NCBI GenBank assembly: GCA_934668875.1
Contig: CAKUON010000007.1
Span: 1-64,000, forward strand
Direction: 5' to 3'
Length of the DNA: 64,000 nt
From: an uncultured Collinsella sp.
GTDB taxonomy: Bacteria; Actinomycetota; Coriobacteriia; Coriobacteriales; Coriobacteriaceae
Positions 44,780-54,505 of the stretch are shown here, piece after piece. The position numbers and the translations under genes are program-made. The notes under the pieces are model-generated. The model was not told the origin of the DNA. It searched no databases and saw only the letters and a list, made by a program, of their open reading frames with translations. The number at the start of each line of letters is the position of its first letter. Position 1 is the stretch's first letter.

Positions 44780-47557
44780 CTAGCCGCGGTGACGGGCGCG
44801 GCTGTACGGGGTATCCACCATGGGCAGATCCGGGCGCAGCTTGCCGTCAAACGCGCGGTAGGCATTCTGCACGGCAGGTGCCGTGGGGATCGTGGCGATC
44901 TCGCCGATGCCCTTGCCGCCGTATGCCACGGGCAGCAGCTCGTCCTTCTCAACGTAGATGGCGTGGATATCCGGAATCTCGGGCGCACGGAACAGCCCGA
45001 GCGTGCCGTACCTGGCCTGGGGCACGCAGTCCTTGAGCGGCCAGTCCTCGGTAAGCGCGTAGCCCATGCCCATGAGCACGCCGCCTTCGATCTGACCCTG
45101 GATCGAGATGGGGTTGACCACCTTGCCCGAATCGTGCGCGGCATAGACCTCGCTCACGCGACCGTTGTCGTCCAGGATGACCACATGCGTGGCAAAGCCG
45201 TAGCAGATATGGCTCTTGGGGTTGGGCACGTCCGCGCCAAGCTTGTCGGTCGGCTCCAAGTACACGTAGCTAAACTCGCAGCCCTCGAGCGCCTTGATGG
45301 CAGCCGCGGGGTCCTGAGGATGCATGCCCTGGCCGGCGACGAGTTCCTGCGAGCGCAGCTGATAGGCGCGACCGTCGTCGTACTCGATCTTGACGCCGTC
45401 GCCATGGGCGGCAACCGGGGCAGCAGGCGCGGGCTTGCCGGCCTCGACACCAAACATGGCGTCGCGCAGCAAGAAGGCGGCACCGCGCACGGCCTCGCCG
45501 GTCACGACCGTCTGACGCGAGCCGGACGTGGTACCGGAGTCGGGGGCGTTCTCGGTCGAGCACTCGCCGTTGGCAATGCAGCGAAGCGGCAGACCGCAGG
45601 CCTCGGCAACGTCCTGCAAAAAGACGGTGTTGCAGCCCTGGCCGATGTCGGACGTGGCGGCATAGACCACAGCACGGCCGCCCTCGACGCGAATCTTGCA
45701 GCGACCGGCATCGGGCAGGCCAACGCCCACGCCGGCGTTCTTCATAGCGCAGGCAATGCCGGCGTGGCCGGGATGCGCATAGTAGGCATCCTTGACCTCG
45801 AGCAGCGTCTCCTTCAGCGCCGTGGAGCAGTCGGCAATCTGGCCGTTGGGCAAAACCTCGCCCGGCTCGATGGCGTTGCGGTAGCGGATCTCCCACGGAT
45901 CCAGGCCGACCTTCTCGGCCAGCAGGTCGATCAGGCTCTCGAGCGCAAACTCGGACTGGCAAACGCCAAAGCCGCGGTACGCACCGGCGGGCGGGTTGTT
46001 GGTGTAGTAGCCAAAACCTCGGATGTCGGTGTTCTGGTACTTGTAGGGGCCGACGGCATGCGTGCAGGCGCGCTCGAGCACCGGGCCGCACAGCGACGCG
46101 TAGGCGCCGGTGTCAAAGTTGATCTCGCAGTCCAGGCCGGTGAAGTTGCCCTCGGCGTCGCAGCCCAGCGTAAAGGTGCCGTCCATGGCATGGCGCTTGG
46201 GGTGGAACGCGAGCGACTCGGCACGCGTGAGCTTGCACTTCACGGGACGCTGGAGCTTATAGGCAGCAAGCGCGGCCAGATGCTGGACGGACACGTCCTC
46301 CTTGCCGCCAAAGCCGCCACCCACGAGCATGGTCTCGACGACTACGCGCTCGGGCTCGTTGTCCCACCCAAACATATGGGCGCACTCTTTGCGTGTGTCG
46401 TAGGCACCCTGGTCGGTCGACTGCACCTTGACGCCGTTCTTATACGGGAAGGCCACGGCGCATTCGGGCTCCAAGAAGGCATGTTCGGTAAAGGGCGTGG
46501 TAAAGCGCTGCGTCACGGTGAATGCGCTCTCGGCCAGCGCCTTGGCGGCGTCGCCGCGCGTCACGTGGCGGCTCTGGCACACGTTGTCCTTGAGCTCCAC
46601 CGTGTTGCCAAAGGCAAAGAAGCTGTCGTGCAGGCGCGGGGCATCGGCGGCCCTGGCCTCAACGATGTTACGCACGGGCTCCAGCGGCTCGTACTCGATC
46701 TTGACGAGCTTCTTGGCCTTCTCGAGCGTCGCCTCGTCCTCGGCAACCACCAGCACGATGGCATCGCCCACGCAGCGGGTGATATCGCCCTGGGCGATCA
46801 TAACGTCCCAGTCCTGGATAAGGTGGCCGACCTGGTTGACCGGCACGTCCTCGGCGCGCAGGATGCCCACCACGCCGGGCAGGGCCTCGGCCTTGGAAGT
46901 GTCGATGGAGAGCACGCGGGCGCGCGGATACTTGGAACGCACCGCGCTGGCATAGGTCAGGCCCGGCTGATCGAGCTCGTCGATGTCGTCGGGATACTTT
47001 CCCTCACCGAGTACCTTCTTGCGCACGTCGATACGGAAGGCGCGCTTGCCCACGCCGTAGTCGTCGCCGCGCTCCAGGTCCTCATCGATCTGCTTTTCGC
47101 CGCGGAGCACCGCAGCGGCCAGCGAAATGCCCTCGATGATCTTCTTGTAGCCGGTGCAGCGGCACACGTTGCCGCGGATGGCGTACTTGATCTGCTCCTC
47201 GGTGGGCTCGGGGTCCTCGGCGATAAGCGCCGCACCCGCCATGACCATGCCGGGGATGCAAAAGCCGCACTGCACGGCGCCCACGGCGCCAAAGGCGTAC
47301 ACAAAGGCCTCGCGCACGTCCTGGGGCAGGCCCTCGACGGTCACGATGTCGCGGCCGGCGGCAAGGGCGGTAGTCAGCACGCATGCCTTCACGGCCGCAC
47401 CGTCCACATGAATGGTGCAGGTGCCGCAGGCGCCCTCGGAGCAGCCGTCCTTGGCGGAGTGGATGTTCAGGTCGTCGCGCAGGTAGCGCAGCAGCGGCTT
47501 GTTTTCCGTCGTCGTGCGCTCCACGCCGTTAACGGTAAAAGTGAATTCCTGTGCCAT
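44780..47557 (-). CDS. xdhD: XdhD-like molybdenum hydroxylase (xanthine/hypoxanthine dehydrogenase)
   Basis: Purine hydroxylase of 925 aa in which the [2Fe-2S] subunit is fused to the molybdopterin subunit. Residues 1-165 carry both clusters (CSEGACGTC and CGFCIPG..CRCTGY). The remainder is the Mo-binding part with TEHAFLEPE, VGGGFGGKED, AGAYRGFG and a terminal GKGIGEIA stretch containing the probable catalytic Glu. No FAD domain or FAD-subunit gene is adjacent. The preceding polyferredoxin and YgfK may carry electrons. It is the last gene of operon B. Confidence 0.94.
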   Translation of the reverse strand: MAQEFTFTVNGVERTTTENKPLLRYLRDDLNIHSAKDGCSEGACGTCTIHVDGAAVKACVLTTALAAGRDIVTVEGLPQDVREAFVYAFGAVGAVQCGFCIPGMVMAGAALIAEDPEPTEEQIKYAIRGNVCRCTGYKKIIEGISLAAAVLRGEKQIDEDLERGDDYGVGKRAFRIDVRKKVLGEGKYPDDIDELDQPGLTYASAVRSKYPRARVLSIDTSKAEALPGVVGILRAEDVPVNQVGHLIQDWDVMIAQGDITRCVGDAIVLVVAEDEATLEKAKKLVKIEYEPLEPVRNIVEARAADAPRLHDSFFAFGNTVELKDNVCQSRHVTRGDAAKALAESAFTVTQRFTTPFTEHAFLEPECAVAFPYKNGVKVQSTDQGAYDTRKECAHMFGWDNEPERVVVETMLVGGGFGGKEDVSVQHLAALAAYKLQRPVKCKLTRAESLAFHPKRHAMDGTFTLGCDAEGNFTGLDCEINFDTGAYASLCGPVLERACTHAVGPYKYQNTDIRGFGYYTNNPPAGAYRGFGVCQSEFALESLIDLLAEKVGLDPWEIRYRNAIEPGEVLPNGQIADCSTALKETLLEVKDAYYAHPGHAGIACAMKNAGVGVGLPDAGRCKIRVEGGRAVVYAATSDIGQGCNTVFLQDVAEACGLPLRCIANGECSTENAPDSGTTSGSRQTVVTGEAVRGAAFLLRDAMFGVEAGKPAPAAPVAAHGDGVKIEYDDGRAYQLRSQELVAGQGMHPQDPAAAIKALEGCEFSYVYLEPTDKLGADVPNPKSHICYGFATHVVILDDNGRVSEVYAAHDSGKVVNPISIQGQIEGGVLMGMGYALTEDWPLKDCVPQARYGTLGLFRAPEIPDIHAIYVEKDELLPVAYGGKGIGEIATIPTAPAVQNAYRAFDGKLRPDLPMVDTPYSRARHRG

Positions 47558-47569
47558 GGTGATTCCCTT

Positions 47570-48049
47570 CTACACGCCGGCGGCGATGCCGGTGCGGTCG
47601 TGAATGGCGCCATGCGGGCATACGACGGCGCACATGCCGCACGACAGGCAGTCCGCACCGTCGATATGGGCACAGTTGTCCTCGATGCGGATAGCGCCGG
47701 CGGGGCACTTTTTAGCGCACATGCCGCAACCGATGCAGCTCGTGTCGCAGATCTTGCGGGCAATGGCGCCCTTATCGGTGTTGTTGCAGCGCACCAGAAT
47801 GTTCTGATAGCCGGGAACGAAGGCAATCACGCGCTGCGGGCACGCCATGCCGCACAGGCCACAGCCCGTGCACTTTGAGCGATCCACGCGGGCGATGCCA
47901 TCGACCAGCGCAATGGCGCCGTGGGGGCAGGCAGTGACGCAGGCGCCACAGCCAATGCAGCCTTCGCTGCAGCGGGCGTCGCCGCCTGCGGAAGCGCAGC
48001 CGCTTCCGCAGGCAACGTAGGCCACGTTATGTTGAATGGATTTGGCCAT
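47570..48049 (-). CDS. Polyferredoxin with four 4Fe-4S motifs
   Basis: Electron-transfer protein (159 aa). Four C-x2-C-x2-C-x3-C-P motifs are visible: CIGCGACVTACP, CTGCGLCGMACP, CIGCGMCAKKCP and CLSCGMCAVVCP. Additional cysteines lie near the N-terminus (CGSGCASAGGDARC). It sits 10 bp from ygfK and 12 bp from xdhD, where E. coli has the FAD subunit gene ygfM near xdhD. It probably shuttles electrons between XdhD and YgfK. Confidence 0.92.
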   Translation of the reverse strand: MAKSIQHNVAYVACGSGCASAGGDARCSEGCIGCGACVTACPHGAIALVDGIARVDRSKCTGCGLCGMACPQRVIAFVPGYQNILVRCNNTDKGAIARKICDTSCIGCGMCAKKCPAGAIRIEDNCAHIDGADCLSCGMCAVVCPHGAIHDRTGIAAGV

Positions 48050-48059
48050 AAGGGGTCCC

Positions 48060-51059
48060 TTATTTCTTAAGAAGATACGAATAGCTGTCGCGCACGGCCC
48101 TGATGGTCAGGCGGACGGCCTCGGGAAGACCGGTGTTGACGGCATCGACCGAGACGGTGCGGACCGTGCCGGCGACGCGGACCTTAAAGTGGTCCTCGTC
48201 CACGGCCAGGAAGCCCTCGTTCTCGGAGTTCTCCATGTCCTGCTCGCTCCAGAACAGGGTGAGCTTGTCCTTGTAGGGACGACCCTCCTGGTAGGGGCAG
48301 AACACGGCGCAGTTGCCGCACTCGTTGCACATGCCGTCAACATGGACGACCTGATGCTTGGCCAGGCCCGGCACCTTAATTGCCACGTTGGCGCGGTTGG
48401 GGCACACGTCGCAGCAGACCTCGCACACCGAGCCGCAGCCCAGGCAGCGGGTCTTGGTGCAGTTGCGCTTGTCGCGGCACAGCGACCCCTTGCGCTCGTA
48501 GCAGGTCTCCTCGCGACCGACCTGCTCGTTGCAGTCGGCGTACTTGTTAAAGTCCACGCCGGCGATGGCGCGGGCGACCTCGGCGGCATCGGCAATAGCC
48601 TCGACCACGGTGGCGGGACCGCGGCGGCAGTCACCGGCAGCCCAGACGCCCTCGACGCCGGTGGAGGTGGCGGCAAGGCGACCGCGATGGTCGTGCTCGA
48701 CGCCCGCGGCATCGTACAGGCTAGCATCGATACCCTCGCCCACGGCGCAGATCACCGTGGTGGCGGAAAGCTCAACGGTCTCGCCCGTGGCGACGGGGCT
48801 GCGACGGCCGCTTGCATCCGGCTCGCCAAGCTCCATGACATCGCAGGTCAGCACGGCGCCGTTGAGTGCCTTGGGCGCCAGCAGCTCGCAGAACTCAACG
48901 CCGTCGGCAAGAGCAAGATCGAGCTCTTCCTCGTCGGCGGGCATCTGCTTCTTGGTGCGGCGATACACCAAGCGCACGTTCTTCACGCCAGCCAGGCGCT
49001 TGGCCACGCGGGCCGCGTCCATGGCGGTATTGCCGGCGCCAATGACCACGACATCCTCGCCCAGCTCGAGTTTCTCGCCCTTCTTGGCGGCCTCGAGGAA
49101 CTCCAGCACGTCGAGCTCGGCGCCCTCGCCCAGGCCCGCAGAGCCGGGCATCCAGGCACCGGTTGCCACGACCACGTCGGTGAAGCCCTGGGCCTTGAGC
49201 TCGTCAATGGACTCCACGCGGGCGTTGAGCTGCACCTTGGCACCAAAGGCCAGGCAAAGCTCGGCATCGTGAGAGATATCGTCGCTGGCGATACGGAACT
49301 CGGGGATGACGTGACGGACCACGCCGCCGAGCGAATCGCGGGCCTCAAAGATGGTGACGGGCACGCCGGCACGTGTCAGGAAGAACGCCGTCGCCAGGCC
49401 GGCCGGGCCGCCGCCGATAACGGCAACGTTGCGCTCGCCGTCGTTGGCAATGGCCTGGGCGCGCAGCTTGGGCAGCACGGCGGTCATGGCCTCGCGGGCG
49501 GCCTTGAGCTTGCTGGCGCGGATCTGGGCGCCCTCGGGCTCGTAGAATGCACGCTCGCAGGCACGGCCGCAGGGATGCGGGCAGATGGTACCGGTAATGA
49601 ACGGCAGGGCGTTGCGCTCGATGATGATGTTGAGCGCGTCCTCGTAGCGGCCCTCGTCAACAGCCGCCAGATAGGCAGGGATATCCTGCTGGATGGGGCA
49701 GCTCGTACGGCACGGCGTGGTAAAGCAGTCGGAAAGCGGGCTCTTGCCGGCGACCTTGCGGTCGGGCAGCGGGCGCAGCGGCTTCTTGTAGAGCGGGTTG
49801 GTGAGCGAGTCGGTCTGGATCGCAGTCACGGCCTCGAGAGAGACGCCCGCGAACGGTTTGCCGTCCAGGTCGGTAAACTCGCCGGCCATCTGGCTAAAGC
49901 GCTCGTATCCACCGGGCTTGAGCACGTCGGTCGCCAGGGTAACGGGCCAAATGCCGGCGTCATACAGGGCGCGGATGTTGTAGACCGTGGCACCGCCGGA
50001 GTAGCTGATGCGCAGCTTGCCATCGAACTGCTCGGTGATGCGGCGGGCGGCCTCGATGGTCAGCGAGAACAGCGAACGGCCGGACATGTACATCTCGGTG
50101 GAGGGTAGCTCGTTCCTCGTCACGTCGACGGGGAAGGTGTTGGTCAGCTTAACGCCAAACTCCAGACCGCGCTCGGCACACAGGGCAATCAGGCGCTCAA
50201 ACATAGGCACGGCGTCGACCCACTGCAGGTCCTCGCGGAAGTGCGTGTCATCAAAGACAATGTAGTCAAAGCCCAGCTCGTTGAGGCGCTGACGGGCAAA
50301 CTCGTAGCCCAGCAGCGTGGGGTTGCACTTGATGTAGGTGTTGAGACCCTTCTCGGTGATGAGGTAGGTCGCGATGCGCTCGATCTCGGCCGGCGGGCAG
50401 CCATGCAGGGTGGACTCGGTGATGGAGTTGGAGACGCGTGCCGGAATGGACTCGACAAACGCGGCGTCGACATGCTCGAACTTGTCCAGGTTGGCAAGGG
50501 CCCACTCGCGGCACTCGTTCCAGACCTCGGAGCCGCTGGCGTCCTTCATGCCCTCAATGTAGGCGTCGACCTTGGGGCTCTTGATGCCCTCCAGGTCATA
50601 GCCCACCGACATGTTGAAGACAAAGCCGTCCGGGCTGCCCAGGCCGTACTCGCGAGCGATGAGGTGGCAGGCGAACCATGCCTTCACGTACTCGGCATAT
50701 GCCTGCGGAACCTCGAGCTCGGTCGACCACTCGCAGTTGTAGCACTCGTCCTGCGCCACGATGCAGGGCTTGTTGACGCAGCTGGAAAGCTCCTCGCCGT
50801 CCATAACCTGGACGGTCTTGAGCTCAAAGAAGCGCGCGCCCGCCACGTAGGAGGCAATGATGTTCTGGGCAAGCTGCGTGTTGGGACCGGCGGCCGGGCC
50901 AAACGGAGTCTCGATGCGCTCGTCAAAAATGGGAAGCGCACCCTCCTGGTTGGTCGTGACCACCTTGCGCACGCCAAAGACGGCGCCCTGGGTCTTGCGC
51001 TCCTCGATGATCCAGTTCATCAGCTGCGAAAACGGGATCGGCCTCATGATGTCGCTCAT
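48060..51059 (-). CDS. ygfK: YgfK, FAD/Fe-S oxidoreductase (putative selenate reductase family)
   Basis: Large redox protein (999 aa). The first ~430 residues resemble a dihydroorotate dehydrogenase-type barrel. Then come a GltD-like Cys cluster (CFTTPCRTSCPIQQDIP), an FAD motif (VAVIGGGPAGLATAFFL) and an NAD(P) motif (VVVIGAGNTAMDAARVA). C-terminal ferredoxin motifs follow (CLGCGSVCEVCCDVCP and CNECGNCAVFCPYQ). Despite its name it is tied to anaerobic purine degradation in gut bacteria. A reductive step on a purine-derived ring is plausible. It starts after GAGAGGAG. Confidence 0.94.
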   Translation of the reverse strand: MSDIMRPIPFSQLMNWIIEERKTQGAVFGVRKVVTTNQEGALPIFDERIETPFGPAAGPNTQLAQNIIASYVAGARFFELKTVQVMDGEELSSCVNKPCIVAQDECYNCEWSTELEVPQAYAEYVKAWFACHLIAREYGLGSPDGFVFNMSVGYDLEGIKSPKVDAYIEGMKDASGSEVWNECREWALANLDKFEHVDAAFVESIPARVSNSITESTLHGCPPAEIERIATYLITEKGLNTYIKCNPTLLGYEFARQRLNELGFDYIVFDDTHFREDLQWVDAVPMFERLIALCAERGLEFGVKLTNTFPVDVTRNELPSTEMYMSGRSLFSLTIEAARRITEQFDGKLRISYSGGATVYNIRALYDAGIWPVTLATDVLKPGGYERFSQMAGEFTDLDGKPFAGVSLEAVTAIQTDSLTNPLYKKPLRPLPDRKVAGKSPLSDCFTTPCRTSCPIQQDIPAYLAAVDEGRYEDALNIIIERNALPFITGTICPHPCGRACERAFYEPEGAQIRASKLKAAREAMTAVLPKLRAQAIANDGERNVAVIGGGPAGLATAFFLTRAGVPVTIFEARDSLGGVVRHVIPEFRIASDDISHDAELCLAFGAKVQLNARVESIDELKAQGFTDVVVATGAWMPGSAGLGEGAELDVLEFLEAAKKGEKLELGEDVVVIGAGNTAMDAARVAKRLAGVKNVRLVYRRTKKQMPADEEELDLALADGVEFCELLAPKALNGAVLTCDVMELGEPDASGRRSPVATGETVELSATTVICAVGEGIDASLYDAAGVEHDHRGRLAATSTGVEGVWAAGDCRRGPATVVEAIADAAEVARAIAGVDFNKYADCNEQVGREETCYERKGSLCRDKRNCTKTRCLGCGSVCEVCCDVCPNRANVAIKVPGLAKHQVVHVDGMCNECGNCAVFCPYQEGRPYKDKLTLFWSEQDMENSENEGFLAVDEDHFKVRVAGTVRTVSVDAVNTGLPEAVRLTIRAVRDSYSYLLKK

Positions 51060-51207
51060 AATGAGCTCCTCTCTGTAACGCCCGACGAGACCGCGCGGCG
51101 GGCGAAATACGGTGTAGCGCTAGCACAGCGCCGGCGACCCCGCGGAGGCCGCCTATACGCGCGCCGAATGTGGCGAAACATCCGACGCGCGCGAATCTCC
51201 AATTGGA

Positions 51208-52563
51208 TTAATACACGCGATCGTTGAGCGTGCTCCAGAGCTTCTTGGACTCAGCCATGGTCCACGCGTTGATCTTTTCCTCATCAATCCCAACGAACTC
51301 ACGATCCTTGTACAGGACGCGGCCGTTGATGATGGTGGTGCGGCAGTTTTTGCCCATCATGCCAAAGAGCATGTGACCGTCGATGTTCTCCTCGCTCAGC
51401 GGCGTAAAGGGCTTGTAGTCCATGACGATAACGTCGGCGGCAGCGCCGGCCTCGAGCACGCCGAGCTTGCGATCGAAGTACTTGCTCGCCATCTTGGCGT
51501 TGTTCTCGAACAGCATGGTCATGGCCTCGCACCAGCCCACGTTGGGCATGGCGGCGTTGTGGCGCTGGATGATCAGGAAGACCTTGAGGCTCTCGAGCAT
51601 GTCGTGGGTGTAGGCGTCGGTGCCCATGCACACGGGGATGCCGCGGCGGAAGAACTCAAGCACGGGGGCGCAGCCCACGGCGTTGCCCATATTGGATTCG
51701 GGGTTGTTGACGAGCCAGGTGCCGGACTCCTTGACGATGTCCATCTCGGCGGGCGTCACGTGGATGCAGTGGCCCAGCATGGTGTCGGGACCCAGCAGGT
51801 CGTGCTGCAGCAGGCGCTCGACGGGGCTGATGCCGCCGCGGTTGAGGCGGGAGTCCCACACGTCGTTCATGCCCTCGCACACGTGGATGTGGAAGCCGGT
51901 CAGGCCGTTGTTGGCCTCGGCCATCTTATCCATGGTCTCGTCCGACAGCGTAAAGGTGGCATGTCCGCCAAACATGGCGGCGATCATGTGGTTGTCGTTA
52001 TCGCGACGCTCCTTGGCGGCCCACTGGGCAAATTCGGCGTTCTCGGCAATGGCCTGGTCGCATTTTTCCTGGCCGCGGCGATCGGAGACCTCGTAGCACA
52101 GGCACGAACGCATGCCCAGCTCCTGAGCTGCATCCTTAATGGTAAAGAGGCTTCCCGGGATCTCGCAGAAGCTCGCATGGTGATCGAAGATCGTGGTGAC
52201 GCCATCGCGGATGGAGTCAAGAATCGTGGCATAGGCGCTGGCCTTGGTGCCGTCGAGCGTCAGGTTATCGTCGATCTTCCACCACTGCTGCTCAAGATTC
52301 TCCAGGAAGTTGGTGGGGTTGCAGCCCTTAATGGCAAGGCCGCGGGCCAGACCCGAGTAGATGTGGGTGTGGCAGTTGATGAGTCCGGGCATGATGAGGT
52401 TGCACTGGGCGTCGACGTACTCGGCATCCGGGTACTTGGCCTTGAGCTCGCACTCGGGGCCCACTTCGACGATCGTATCTCCGTCAATGGCGACCGCACC
52501 GTTTGGAATGAACGGGGTCTGAGCGTTGCGGGTAAAAACGGAACCGTTAGCGACCAGAAGCAT
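51208..52563 (-). CDS. ssnA: SsnA, putative aminohydrolase
   Basis: Metal-dependent amidohydrolase (about 451 aa) of the guanine/cytosine deaminase-like group. Metal-site residues are in LIMPGLINCHTHIYSGLARG (HxH), GFHIHVCEG, LGHCIHVTP and MGTDAYTHDM (catalytic Asp). Its co-occurrence with YgfK and XdhD places it in purine-ring breakdown; the exact substrate is not certain. The start at 52563 follows GAAGGGAG; a TTG six codons earlier overlaps that site. Confidence 0.92.
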   Translation of the reverse strand: MLLVANGSVFTRNAQTPFIPNGAVAIDGDTIVEVGPECELKAKYPDAEYVDAQCNLIMPGLINCHTHIYSGLARGLAIKGCNPTNFLENLEQQWWKIDDNLTLDGTKASAYATILDSIRDGVTTIFDHHASFCEIPGSLFTIKDAAQELGMRSCLCYEVSDRRGQEKCDQAIAENAEFAQWAAKERRDNDNHMIAAMFGGHATFTLSDETMDKMAEANNGLTGFHIHVCEGMNDVWDSRLNRGGISPVERLLQHDLLGPDTMLGHCIHVTPAEMDIVKESGTWLVNNPESNMGNAVGCAPVLEFFRRGIPVCMGTDAYTHDMLESLKVFLIIQRHNAAMPNVGWCEAMTMLFENNAKMASKYFDRKLGVLEAGAAADVIVMDYKPFTPLSEENIDGHMLFGMMGKNCRTTIINGRVLYKDREFVGIDEEKINAWTMAESKKLWSTLNDRVY

Positions 52564-52758
52564 GGATGCTCCCTTCAACATCAGGGGCGGGGTTTGACAC
52601 CTCTGACATGGCGGAGTGCGAAGCGCCGGCCTACACCGGAAACGGGCCCTCTCCCGTCAACGCTTCACCAAAGGGACAAACCCTTTGAAGTGCGGCTTGG
52701 CGCCGCATGACGTCGGCGGACGAGGCGATGCGTCCGCCGACGAATAGCACCGAATTGG

Positions 52759-54153
52759 TTACTTCTTGCTCTCGGGCAAGACCAGATCCACGGCAGCGTC
52801 CTTGGCGGCATCGATGTGCTGAGCCACGACCGGCGTCTGCGGAAGAATCAGGTTAAGGACAATGGCCATGATGGCGGTGGGGGTCACGGCGTTGGAGCCG
52901 ATGACGGTGGATACCCAGGTGGGCATACCCTCGCCGGCAAGGCAACCACTGGCCATCCAGATACCCAGGCCAAAGACGACGGAGGTACCGACGATGGTGG
53001 TGGTGCGCTGCGTGAGGCCCTCGCGGGTGAACATGCGCACGCCGTTCATGGTGATGGTGCCAAAGACGCCGACGGTCGCGCCGCCGATGACGGGCTGCGG
53101 GATGGCGGAGAGCACGGCGGAGAGCTGCGGGAACAGACCGGCGATGGCAAAGACGGCCGCGATGATCACAAAGACCCACTTGTTGACGACCTTGTTGGAG
53201 CAGATGATGCCCACGTTCTGGCCAAGGGCGCTGGTGGGAAGACCGCCCAGCAGGCCGCCGACCATAGAGGTGAGGCCCTGGGACACGATAGCGCCGGAGA
53301 GCTCGCGCTCGGTGGGCATACGGTCGATGGAACCCAGGCAGGCGGCGGAAACGTCACCGATAACCTGGATGGCGACCATGGGGAACACGACGGCGAGGGT
53401 AATGCAGACCTCGGGATCAAACTCGAGCGCGTAGGGCATGAGCTTGGGAAGGGCGAAGACCTGAGCGGTGGCGACGCTGGAGAAGTCGATCATGCCAAAG
53501 GGGATGGAGACGATCATGCCAACGATCATGCCAAAGAACACGGATCCCAGCTTGAGCGTGCCCTTGCCAAAGTTGGCGAGCGCAAAGACCACGGCAAAGG
53601 TGATAAGGGCGACGCACCAGGCCTGCGGGGTGCCCCACAGCGGCGTGCCCATACCGCCGGCCATATACTTGACGGCCGTGGGATACAGCGAAACGCCGAT
53701 GGAGAAGATGACCGTACCGGTCACGACGGGCGGGAACAGCCACTTAATCTTGCTGTAGGCCAAACCAAAGAGGACCGCGACGGCACCGCCGACAATCTCG
53801 CCGCCCAGCAGCGCGCCAAAGCTAAAGCCCGAGGCACCCATGGCCTGCAGGGCCGGCAGGAACGCGAACGAAACGCCCATGACGATGGGCAGGCCGCCGC
53901 CGATGCGACGGAAGGGAGCAAAGGCCTGAAGGGCCGTGTCGATTGCCGAAAGAATGAGAGCGACCTGGATGATGTCGGTGCTCTGCTGGCTATTAAAGCC
54001 GTAGACGCCGGCCATGATGACCGCCGGGGTAATGATGCCGGCAAACGATGCCAGTACGTGCTGAAGGGCACACGGGATCATTTCCTTAACGGGAGGCATG
54101 CCTTCGCGAGTGAACAGGGCTTCAGTGCCGTTCGTAACCGTCTCCTGGGTCAT
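52759..54153 (-). CDS. NCS2 family purine permease (XanQ/UacT-like)
   Basis: Inner-membrane nucleobase:cation symporter (464 aa, about 12-14 helices). Family features are the N-terminal HVLASFAGIITPAVI, the substrate-site PTSALGQNVGIICSNKV (QN-x-G motif) and the conserved GDVSAACLGSIDR. In E. coli the equivalent genes beside xdhD carry xanthine or urate. As the first gene of operon B it probably imports the substrate for the enzymes encoded downstream. Xanthine versus urate specificity cannot be read with certainty. Confidence 0.93.
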   Translation of the reverse strand: MTQETVTNGTEALFTREGMPPVKEMIPCALQHVLASFAGIITPAVIMAGVYGFNSQQSTDIIQVALILSAIDTALQAFAPFRRIGGGLPIVMGVSFAFLPALQAMGASGFSFGALLGGEIVGGAVAVLFGLAYSKIKWLFPPVVTGTVIFSIGVSLYPTAVKYMAGGMGTPLWGTPQAWCVALITFAVVFALANFGKGTLKLGSVFFGMIVGMIVSIPFGMIDFSSVATAQVFALPKLMPYALEFDPEVCITLAVVFPMVAIQVIGDVSAACLGSIDRMPTERELSGAIVSQGLTSMVGGLLGGLPTSALGQNVGIICSNKVVNKWVFVIIAAVFAIAGLFPQLSAVLSAIPQPVIGGATVGVFGTITMNGVRMFTREGLTQRTTTIVGTSVVFGLGIWMASGCLAGEGMPTWVSTVIGSNAVTPTAIMAIVLNLILPQTPVVAQHIDAAKDAAVDLVLPESKK

Positions 54154-54505
54154 TTGACCACCAATCCTCGAAGTAGTTGTTTTCGCATCTAACGCTCTAT
54201 TGTGACGCAGTGCGGGGTTGAGGTTGTGCCTTCATTGCATATCGTATTAAAGATGATTCCCATTCTCAATAATAATTTTTTGTTATCAGACTATTCTTCA
54301 GCTGAAATACCGCATTTCCGCAGGTCAGGAAAGTGTCTGGTCAAAATAACATCTAACTTTTCTTTTGGTCAACCGTTTACCGCTAAATTCCTACCGTTCG
54401 TCTGCATTACGCAATGTACCTGCGGATATACGAGATGATGGGCAACGTGTTACCATGAGAAAAAATTGTTATGAACATTTCCGATTTCACCCAAAGGAGT
54501 TGCCC
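54154..54505. promoter_or_regulatory. Divergent control region of operon B and its regulator
   Basis: 352 bp without a gene and notably AT-rich around 54240-54300. The stretch AATAATTTTTTGTTATC (54271-54287) partly resembles the AACAAA-n-TTTGTT sites of operon A. Candidate promoters for both directions must lie here; none could be fixed with confidence. Confidence 0.5.

Noticed and set aside
44789..47878. Long antisense open frame of about 1029 codons opposite xdhD and the ferredoxin gene
   Set aside because: A shadow frame typical of high-GC genes. The opposite strand encodes clear, motif-rich proteins and this frame has no recognisable domain.
48036..50108. Long plus-strand open frame opposite ygfK
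   Set aside because: Same GC-skew shadow effect; no motifs or ribosome-binding site support it.
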